Assembly: GCA_017405675.1 (NCBI GenBank)
Contig: JAFRAB010000047.1
Span: 59,929 to 123,928 of the forward strand
Length of the DNA stretch: 64,000 bases
Origin: Erysipelotrichaceae bacterium
GTDB taxonomy: Bacteria > Bacillota_I > Bacilli_A > Erysipelotrichales > Erysipelotrichaceae
Direction: 5' to 3'
The position numbers and the translations under genes are program-made. The notes beneath the pieces are model-generated. The model was not told where the DNA came from. It saw only the letters and a list, made by a program, of their open reading frames with translations, and did not search any database. Shown here piece after piece: positions 26,544-33,194 of this stretch. Position 1 is the first letter of the stretch. Each line of letters begins with the position of its first letter.

Positions 26544-27308
26544 TCATATAAGTCCGTAATGTGCCAGTCCTTTATAGACACCATCACTGTTTATATCGTC
26601 AGTTACATATTCAGCCACGGCTTTGGTTTCAGCTACGGCATTGCCCATCGCAATACCGTGTCCGGCTTTCCGCAGCATGCACATATCATTAATACCGTCA
26701 CCGAAAGCATAAGTGCTTTCCAGTGGAACACCAAGTTTTTCCGCAACCCGGACAATGGCATCACCCTTATCAACGCCCAGGATCGTAACGTCAGCCGAAG
26801 GATGCGGTCCATGCAGATTCAATAAACAGATATCCTGAAGAACCTTTTCAATCTGTCTGAAATGTTCTCTGCTGCGGTAATATATGTCTCCGTTATAAAC
26901 TCTCAGGCAGCTGAAATCGGAACACTTTTCCATGTATTCGGCATCCCCGGTTATCTTAAGATGTTCAAATCCTTCCTCGGCACCACCATAGTAGCCTCTT
27001 TCAGAGGTATGGAAAACATATCCGGAGTTCACTGAGTCAAGTTTTTCAATAATCATTTTCAGAACATCAGTATTAAGAGGTTCATCAAAAATGACTCTGT
27101 CACCGAAAACTGCCAGTCTGCCGTTATTGCAGATGAAACCGTCGGCATATTCTCCGAAATTGTTTCTTGCATAATTGACATTACGTCCTGTGCATATGAA
27201 AACAAGATCACCTTTCCGGCGCAGTCTGGCTACGCCTTCGGCAGCTGATGCAGGAACCTGCCTGCCGGTTGCCAGAGTGCCGTCTATGTCAAAAAAAACG
27301 ATGTTCAT
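26544..27308 (-). CDS. Cof-type HAD-IIB phosphatase
   Basis: 254 residues. The nucleophile motif FFDIDGTL is at the very start, followed by FICTGRN (motif II) and, after a large alpha/beta C2-type cap, FGDGINDMCMLRKAGHGIAMGNA (motif IV). This is the sugar-phosphate/flavin-phosphatase group of HAD enzymes; the substrate cannot be read from sequence. It lies upstream of the retron RNA on the same strand, 30 bases before the a1 repeat, with no terminator seen in between, so readthrough into the retron is possible. Confidence 0.9.
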   Translation of the reverse strand: MNIVFFDIDGTLATGRQVPASAAEGVARLRRKGDLVFICTGRNVNYARNNFGEYADGFICNNGRLAVFGDRVIFDEPLNTDVLKMIIEKLDSVNSGYVFHTSERGYYGGAEEGFEHLKITGDAEYMEKCSDFSCLRVYNGDIYYRSREHFRQIEKVLQDICLLNLHGPHPSADVTILGVDKGDAIVRVAEKLGVPLESTYAFGDGINDMCMLRKAGHGIAMGNAVAETKAVAEYVTDDINSDGVYKGLAHYGLI

Positions 27309-27355
27309 TCTGATATACCTCTATATAAATTGTAACTCAACTGCCTGCCAAAGCA

Positions 27356-27385
27356 TAATAAAACCACAGCTTTACTGCTGTGGTC
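27356..27385 (-). terminator. Terminator after DUF4230 gene
   Basis: Minus-strand ACCACAGC / GCTGTGGT hairpin with a six-base loop followed by TTTATTAT. Confidence 0.8.
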
Positions 27386-27390
27386 ATTTT

Positions 27391-28194
27391 CTAATACCTG
27401 AACATAACTTCCAGCGTATAGTTAGGAGCAACCTGACTGATTACCGGCTGATATACTTCCCAGACAACCTGCTTGGCAAACTTGTCAGCTTCAACCTGGA
27501 TGTTGTCTTCCAGTAATTTGACTTTCATCTTTTCCCGGGCCTGACTCTGCAGTTCAGCAATCTGTTCGACAGTGAACTTCAGATCGCCAAATGCCAGAAA
27601 ACCCTTTTCAAGGTCACCGAATTCCATGTCCTGAGACTGGATGTTGATAGGCTCGAGAACGGCATGAGGTATTAACAGATAAACCTTTCTGTTACTGTTA
27701 TCAACTGTAATATTGTCCATGACAAGTTCACTGAGATCAACTGTATAAACAGCTGTGCCGTTGTAGGTAACCATCTTGGTCTTGCTGAACATTTCCAGAT
27801 TAAACAGACCAGCGTTGGTTATCTTGGTGACATCGGAAATCTTATATGACAGAACTTCAAGTTTCTTTAACTTCGTCTTGTCGCTTAAGACAGGTTCCCG
27901 GAAGTCGGCAGCCGTATATCCGAAAATACCATGATTCTCAATTGTTGTATCATAGCCTTCAACAGGTTTGTTCACATTGAAAAGACCGCTGAATCCGGTA
28001 AAGCTGACTTTAGGCAGTACCAGCATCATAACAGCCATGATAGCCAGTGCCGGTATGATCAGTTTGGAAAAGATCGTCTTAAGAATCTCTGTACCAAATC
28101 CAGATCTGTATCCCCGTTTAGCACCTTCCTCAGCTGCTTTCTTAACTTTCTCAAGGAATTCCTGTTCATTAAAATCATCCTTAAATTCAGACAT
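27391..28194 (-). CDS. DUF4230 membrane-anchored protein
   Basis: 267 residues. An N-terminal charged segment precedes one membrane helix (about 43-64, SKLIIPALAIMAVMMLVLPKV). The outer part fits DUF4230: YNGTAVYTVDLSELVMDNITVD, then VYLLIPHAVLEPINI, then a helix rich in Gln and Lys and the closing VEADKFAKQVVWEVYQPVI. The family is widespread in Bacillota and unstudied; the fold resembles membrane-associated SPFH-like or periplasmic proteins only loosely. AAAGGAGG precedes the ATG and TGATAGAAT (28225-28233) supplies an extended -10. Single-gene unit. Confidence 0.82.
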   Translation of the reverse strand: MSEFKDDFNEQEFLEKVKKAAEEGAKRGYRSGFGTEILKTIFSKLIIPALAIMAVMMLVLPKVSFTGFSGLFNVNKPVEGYDTTIENHGIFGYTAADFREPVLSDKTKLKKLEVLSYKISDVTKITNAGLFNLEMFSKTKMVTYNGTAVYTVDLSELVMDNITVDNSNRKVYLLIPHAVLEPINIQSQDMEFGDLEKGFLAFGDLKFTVEQIAELQSQAREKMKVKLLEDNIQVEADKFAKQVVWEVYQPVISQVAPNYTLEVMFRY

Positions 28195-28448
28195 ACTTTA
28201 ACTACCTCCTTTCAGGTCAATGATATTCTATCATATCTTCTGTAAAATACATCATTTGTGCTTTCAATCACATTATTTACTATAATTATGCGTTATCTGT
28301 AATACTATTCTTTTAAAAAGCAATAAATATCCTTTAAATTAATATGCATTTATCATTTCATTAGAGCAACTCTAAGATATCTGGTTTTGGTTTGTCATTC
28401 TTTCTTTTACTGTCGCGATAACTCATATTGTGCTGTTTACTCACGAAA
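28195..28448. other. AT-rich intergenic stretch
   Basis: Holds the DUF4230 ribosome binding site and extended -10 promoter at its left end and a small perfect repeat TTAGAG-CAA-CTCTAA at 28361-28375. I see no gene, RNA or other element in the rest. Confidence 0.6.
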
Positions 28449-28652
28449 TCAGCTGACTTTCTCGTAGAATTTCTTACGGTAAGCAGTTGGTGTTATATTA
28501 TTTATCTTTCTGAAACATTTGACGAAATAATTGCTGTCAGGGTTTCCCATATTCTCTACAATTCCCTCTGCAGAAATTGTGATCGTATAGTATCGCTCCG
28601 TAAAGTGAATAGCGTTTATGATCAAATTTTGATATTTATCAGTTAGATTACA
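28449..28652 (-). pseudogene. AraC-family regulator, C-terminal remnant
   Basis: A minus-strand frame of 67 codons ending at a TGA (28449-28451) encodes a degraded AraC/XylS DNA-binding end: YTITISAEGIVENMG where an intact protein would have the first helix-turn-helix, then SNYFVKCFRKINNITPTAYRKKF, which closely fits the second helix-turn-helix (S-YF-xxFKKxxGxTPxxYR). The frame is closed by a TAA directly upstream, no start codon is evident, and the sensor domain is missing. It lies divergently next to uxuA and may be what is left of a hexuronate regulator. Confidence 0.75.
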
Positions 28653-28731
28653 TTACCGAAAATGCATTGAGCGTATTGCCGGAAATTGAAACATAATAGT
28701 AGACTAATAATTGAGAAAGGACACTACAATT

Positions 28732-29808
28732 ATGGAAATGACATTACGCTGGTACGGATCGAGATTTGATACCGTAACGCTGAAGCAGATAAAACAGATC
28801 AGATATGTCACAGGCGTAATCACAACGTTATATGACAAGCAGCCTGGGGAATTATGGACCAGAGAAGAGATCAGAGCGTTGAAGAAAGAAGTAGAAGATG
28901 CAGGACTGCATATCGCAGGCATCGAATCAGTCAATGTCTCTGACGCCATCAAGACAGGTTCAGCAGACAGAGACAAGGATATAGCGACCTATATTGAATG
29001 TCTGAAAAACCTGGGAGAAGAAGACATCCATCTGGTATGTTACAATTTCATGCCGGTCTTTGACTGGACGAGAACAGAACTGGCCAGAGAAAGAGAAGAC
29101 GGTTCAACAGTATTAGCCTATACCCAGGAAGCAGTAGACAATCTGGATCCTGAGAAGATGTTTGACAGTATCGCAGGGGACATGAACGGCACGGTAATGC
29201 CGGGCTGGGAACCTGAAAGAATGGCCAAGGTAAAACAGCTGTTTGAACTTTATAAGGACATCGACAATGAAAAGCTGTTTGAAAACCTTGTATACTTCCT
29301 GAAGGCCATCATGCCTGTCTGCAATAAATATGACATCAAGATGGCAATACATCCTGATGATCCGGCCTGGAGCGTATTCGGGTTACCTCGTATCATCATC
29401 AACAAGGAAAACATCAACAGAATGATGAAGGCAGTAGATGATGTACACAATGGTGTAACATTCTGTGCCGGCTCATATGGTACCAACCTGAAGAATGATC
29501 TTCCTGACATGATCAGATCGCTGAAGGGCAGGATCCATTTTGCCCATGTCAGAAACCTGAAGTTCCATTCACCAGACAATTTTGAAGAAGCTGCACACCT
29601 TTCAGAAGACGGCAACTTTGATATGTATGAGATCGTCAAGGCCTTATATGACATAGGCTTTGAGGGACCGATCAGACCTGACCATGGCAGAATGATCTGG
29701 GATGAAGTGGCAATGCCTGGCTATGGTTTATATGACAGAGCTTTGGGTGCCGCTTATATCTGCGGCTTATGGGAAGCTATTGAAAAAGCAGAGACAAGAG
29801 GAGTATAG
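28732..29808 (+). CDS. uxuA: Mannonate dehydratase
   Basis: Dehydrates D-mannonate to 2-keto-3-deoxy-D-gluconate in glucuronate breakdown. 358 residues, close to the usual length. UxuA hallmarks: MEMTLRWYGSRFDTVTL start, CYNFMPVFDWTRTEL, AIHPDDPAWSVFGLPRI with metal-binding His and Asp, FCAGSYG, and HVRNLKFH and IRPDHGRMIW supplying further ligands. AAAGGA ten bases upstream favours the ATG at 28732. The next gene starts three bases after its stop, so the pair is translated together. Confidence 0.95.
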   Translation: MEMTLRWYGSRFDTVTLKQIKQIRYVTGVITTLYDKQPGELWTREEIRALKKEVEDAGLHIAGIESVNVSDAIKTGSADRDKDIATYIECLKNLGEEDIHLVCYNFMPVFDWTRTELAREREDGSTVLAYTQEAVDNLDPEKMFDSIAGDMNGTVMPGWEPERMAKVKQLFELYKDIDNEKLFENLVYFLKAIMPVCNKYDIKMAIHPDDPAWSVFGLPRIIINKENINRMMKAVDDVHNGVTFCAGSYGTNLKNDLPDMIRSLKGRIHFAHVRNLKFHSPDNFEEAAHLSEDGNFDMYEIVKALYDIGFEGPIRPDHGRMIWDEVAMPGYGLYDRALGAAYICGLWEAIEKAETRGV

Positions 29809-29811
29809 ATT

Positions 29812-31431
29812 ATGCTGAAACTGACACAGGAATGCCTTGTTAATAACCGCAAAGAATGGGAAGAAGCAGGTTATGCCCTGCCTCAATATGACCGCATTGA
29901 AATGGCCGAAGAAACCGCAAGAAATCCAAAATGGGTACACTTCGGTGCCGGAAATATTTTCAGAGCTTTCCAGGCCAATCTGATGCAGACACTGTTAAAT
30001 GACGGCGAAGAAAAAGCAGGAATTATAGCAGTTGACGGATTTGACTTCGAAATCATCCTGAAAAACTACCGCCCTCACGATAATCTGTCCATTCTGGTTA
30101 CTCTGAAGGCAGATGGTTCTATTGAAAAAACCTTAATAGGTTCAATCGGTGCATCATTGATAATGGACCGTGAATATGCTGAAGACTTTGAGATACTGGA
30201 ATCAGTTTTCCGTAACCCTAGCCTGCAGATGGTCAGCTTTACAATTACAGAAAAAGGTTATTCTCTGACCGATGCCAAAGGTGAAACGTTACCGGCTGTT
30301 AAAGCTGACTTCCTGAAGGGACCAGCAGAAGCATCATCATATATCGGAAAAATAGCTTCACTGCTTTACGCAAGATATAAAAATGGTCAGCTCCCTGTTT
30401 CCATGGTTTCAATGGATAACTGTTCACACAATGGCGACAAACTCTATGCTGCTGTTGACGCTTATGCCAAGGCCTGGGCTGAAAATGGACTGGCTGAGAA
30501 AGGCTTTGTTTCCTACATTGAAAATCCTGAAAAGGTCGCCTTCCCATGGACAATGATTGACAAAATCACTCCAAGGCCTGACGCCAGTGTTGAAAAGCTT
30601 CTGGAAAAAGACGGTCTGGACTTAACTCCTGTCGAAACATCAAGACACACTTTCATTGCACCGTTTGTAAATGCTGAAGAAAGCGAATATCTGGTTGTTG
30701 AGGACCTGTTCCCTAACGGCAGACCAGCTCTTGAAAAAGCCGGTGTCTACTTCACTGACAGAGAAACAGTCAACAAAGTCGAAAGGATGAAAGTCTGCAC
30801 CTGTCTTAACCCATTACATACATCACTGGCTGTATTCGGATGCCTGTTAGGTTATCAGAAGATCTCTGATGAAATGAAGGACGAAGATCTGTTCAAACTG
30901 GTAAATACCATCGGTTATAAAGAAGGTCTGCCAGTTGTTACCAACCCTGGAATTCTTTCACCAAAAGAGTTCATTGACACTGTAGTCAATGTTCGTATTC
31001 CTAATCCATTCATGCCGGATACACCGCAGAGAATTGCAACAGACACTTCACAGAAACTGGCAATCAGATTCGGCGAAACCATTAAGGCATACCAGAGCAG
31101 TGATGAACTGGACGTTAATGATCTTAAGCTCATACCATTGGTACAGGCTGCCTGGATCCGTTATCTGATGAAGCTTGACGATGAACTGAATCCTATGGAA
31201 CTGTCATCTGATCCGTTACTGGAAGAACTGGAAGTATACAGCAGTGCACTGAAGATTGGTGAAGAAACAGAAGAAACCTTAAGAAACAAACTGGAAGATC
31301 TGTTACGTAATAAGAAAATCTTCGGCCTTGACCTCGTTGAAGCAGGACTGGATAAACTGGTTATCAGTTATCTGTGCAAAATGACAGCTGGTAAGGGTGC
31401 TGTAAGAAAGACTCTCCAGGAAGCCTTATAA
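29812..31431 (+). CDS. uxuB: Fructuronate reductase (mannitol dehydrogenase family)
   Basis: Reduces D-fructuronate to D-mannonate with NADH, the step before UxuA. 539 residues, full length for the long-chain polyol dehydrogenase family. The N-terminal Rossmann domain has WVHFGAGNIFRAFQA, and the family signature appears in SMDNCSHNGDK with the catalytic lysine and asparagines further on (KVERMKVCTCLNPLHTSLAVFG). The pairing with uxuA supports fructuronate over mannitol as substrate. No uxaC, kdgK or transporter genes are in the window. Confidence 0.93.
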   Translation: MLKLTQECLVNNRKEWEEAGYALPQYDRIEMAEETARNPKWVHFGAGNIFRAFQANLMQTLLNDGEEKAGIIAVDGFDFEIILKNYRPHDNLSILVTLKADGSIEKTLIGSIGASLIMDREYAEDFEILESVFRNPSLQMVSFTITEKGYSLTDAKGETLPAVKADFLKGPAEASSYIGKIASLLYARYKNGQLPVSMVSMDNCSHNGDKLYAAVDAYAKAWAENGLAEKGFVSYIENPEKVAFPWTMIDKITPRPDASVEKLLEKDGLDLTPVETSRHTFIAPFVNAEESEYLVVEDLFPNGRPALEKAGVYFTDRETVNKVERMKVCTCLNPLHTSLAVFGCLLGYQKISDEMKDEDLFKLVNTIGYKEGLPVVTNPGILSPKEFIDTVVNVRIPNPFMPDTPQRIATDTSQKLAIRFGETIKAYQSSDELDVNDLKLIPLVQAAWIRYLMKLDDELNPMELSSDPLLEELEVYSSALKIGEETEETLRNKLEDLLRNKKIFGLDLVEAGLDKLVISYLCKMTAGKGAVRKTLQEAL

Positions 31432-31435
31432 TATG

Positions 31436-31466
31436 AAAACCCATGTTCATAAACATGGGTTTTTTG
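31436..31466 (+). terminator. uxuAB terminator
   Basis: AAACCCATGTT and AACATGGGTTTTTT form an 11-base stem with a short loop immediately after the uxuB stop. Confidence 0.92.
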
Positions 31467-31507
31467 ATGGTTTAGATTATTTGGTTGGAGTCTTTCAATC
31501 AGTAACA

Positions 31508-31693
31508 TCAGTTGGATATTCTTTCCAGATCTCTTTTGAATCTCGCTACACTCTTTCTGATCCTGCGTAGCTGCTTCTCTTCCTTACGGTCAATCTGTCC
31601 GTCATCTCTGGTAGCCGCAATCTGACATGCCTGCTCAAAACTGTCCAGATACTGAATCATGGTATTGAGCTGCATTTTTATGTAACTGTTCAT
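31508..31693 (-). CDS. Small helical protein
   Basis: 61 residues, charged and predicted helical. A DDGQIDRKEE stretch resembles the end of an EF-hand loop (G at position 6, I at 8, E at 12), but the first acidic ligand is absent, so calcium binding is doubtful. The ATG lies one base after the stop of the GyrI-like gene, with GAAAGG six bases upstream, which makes a coupled real gene likely. Function unknown. Confidence 0.6.
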   Translation of the reverse strand: MNSYIKMQLNTMIQYLDSFEQACQIAATRDDGQIDRKEEKQLRRIRKSVARFKRDLERISN

Positions 31694-31694
31694 A

Positions 31695-32327
31695 TCAGGC
31701 CTTTCTTATCGGATGTCTTATAACTGTCTTCAATTTGCTAGCTTCTGCTTTGCGCGGATCACTCAGATATATTTCATGATGCATTCTGTTGTCATTAATA
31801 TCCAGAACATATCCGTTTTCTCTGATGAAATCATCCATCATTTTCACTGTTACCGGTTCATCATCGTAACTGCCCAGATGCATGCACTGAACGCACAGCC
31901 CTTCTTCATAGTGATAAAACTCAGCCTTTGAGAAATCCGTTTTCTTCTTGCGTGTTGCTTCCTGAACAGCCCAGTCAAAATCTTCTCTGCTCACAAAGTC
32001 AGGCAGTCTGATCACAGAGATCCAGTTGAAGTCTTCCTTGTGCTGGTAATCAACACCTTTAATCCCTTCCTGCCACCAGAAACCTTCCAGGGGTGGAACA
32101 ACATATTCAAAATATCCGTCAATCTTATGATCACCCTTATAACTCATTTAAATGGTATAGGCTATGCCATATAACAGATTTATTGCCTTTTTATATTCTC
32201 CGTCTTCTTCATTGGGATTTCCCTGACCTCTGACTGCTATGTAGTTCATTGGCGGTATTTCTACCAGTGAAGGTTTGTTTGCAGGCATGTAGTACTCTTT
32301 ATACTCTTTTTTAAAATCAAATGCCAT
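31695..32327 (-). pseudogene. GyrI-like small-molecule-binding domain protein, split by an in-frame TAA
   Basis: Two pieces in one frame. The first (32327 to 32148, 59 codons plus stop) begins MAFDFKKEYKEYYMP after GAGGAGG and ends GIAYTI. A TAA at 32148-32150 follows, then directly an ATG opening a 150-residue frame (MSYKGDHKIDGYFEYVVPPLEGFWW... to LKTVIRHPIRKA). Together they give a GyrI-like/effector-binding protein of about 210 residues; in relatives a lysine links the halves, so a single A-to-T change (AAA to TAA) explains the stop. The ATG right after the stop could allow restart, leaving two chains. A sequencing error is possible. Confidence 0.8.
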
Positions 32328-32331
32328 ATGA

Positions 32332-33078
32332 TTACCTCCTCAAAATATACTTTGCTGAAACAGTAAGTTCCTTATCATCTGTTTCATCATCAAAAAGCTC
32401 TCTTTCATATTCAATATTCTGCTGCTTAAGGCATACTTCCAGCAAAAACAGATAAATGCCAATGTCAATACGGTTATAGAAAGCTACCATATAGGCAGGC
32501 ATAATGCCCCTTTTACCTTCTTTTTTGTAACGGTAAACCGTGAGTCTGTCTCCTTCGTTTACCGTATACCAAGGCTGTGTATTACAGGCACTTGGCGAAA
32601 ATCTTACGATATCGGCAATTCCCAGTTCCTCCCCTTTCCAGGTTTCTGACAAAGGTTTCCTTTTCGACTTGAACACGTCCTTTCGAAATTTATCCTGCGG
32701 CATTGCCGCTATCGCTATCATAATGACATAATCCAGTCCGTTAACCTGTTTCTCCTCGGTTTTCCCGATGCCAAACCAGAGCGCTCCGATATTCTCACTC
32801 GCCAGATAAAGGTCTATCTGCTCGCCGATATATCCGATATTTCTAAGGTATCCCTTCTTTTTCTCACTATAAAACAGAATGCAGTACTGAGCCCCTCTTT
32901 TACATGAGGTCTCACTTTCTGAAACGATCCTGATCTCCGTTTTTATCGTTGGATCAAGCGGTTCAACCTGGCTTATAAAATCTTCAAGCCGGGTTAACTG
33001 TTCAGCAGTTATGACACCAATACTGTCTCTGAACAGATGAAAGGACTTGCGTTTGAATATCATTCCGTAATAATCCAT
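32332..33078 (-). CDS. Putative TM-nitroreductase-type protein
   Basis: 248 residues. The C-terminal half contains FSPSACNTQPWYTV, the FMN-contacting segment of nitroreductase folds, and the whole chain fits the family in which two half-size nitroreductase units are fused (TM1586-like). An N-terminal YYGMIFKRKSFHLF start is typical of flavin nitroreductases. Probable FMN-dependent reductase; substrate unknown. It heads a three-gene unit with the GyrI-like and small helical genes; the ribosome binding site of the former overlaps its stop. Confidence 0.8.
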   Translation of the reverse strand: MDYYGMIFKRKSFHLFRDSIGVITAEQLTRLEDFISQVEPLDPTIKTEIRIVSESETSCKRGAQYCILFYSEKKKGYLRNIGYIGEQIDLYLASENIGALWFGIGKTEEKQVNGLDYVIMIAIAAMPQDKFRKDVFKSKRKPLSETWKGEELGIADIVRFSPSACNTQPWYTVNEGDRLTVYRYKKEGKRGIMPAYMVAFYNRIDIGIYLFLLEVCLKQQNIEYERELFDDETDDKELTVSAKYILRR

Positions 33079-33152
33079 TCATTTTCTCCTTATTCTGTAT
33101 GAATACTACTTATACATTTTAACAGACTTTAAAAAATTGATACAGTTTCATA

Positions 33153-33180
33153 TAAAAACCGTTTCATACGAAACGGTTCT
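33153..33180 (-). terminator. Terminator after the lipase-YhhN fusion gene
   Basis: Minus-strand AACCGTTTC / GAAACGGTT stem, short loop, followed by TTTAT. Confidence 0.82.
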
Positions 33181-33194
33181 GTAATTAATTGCGA

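Noticed and set aside
31508..31693. EF-hand calcium protein
   Set aside because: DDGQIDRKEE only partly fits the loop; the first acidic ligand is absent, so I list it as a small helical protein.
31695..32327. Selenocysteine or other recoding at the GyrI-like stop
   Set aside because: The codon is TAA, not TGA, and a simple AAA-to-TAA change fits the family alignment.
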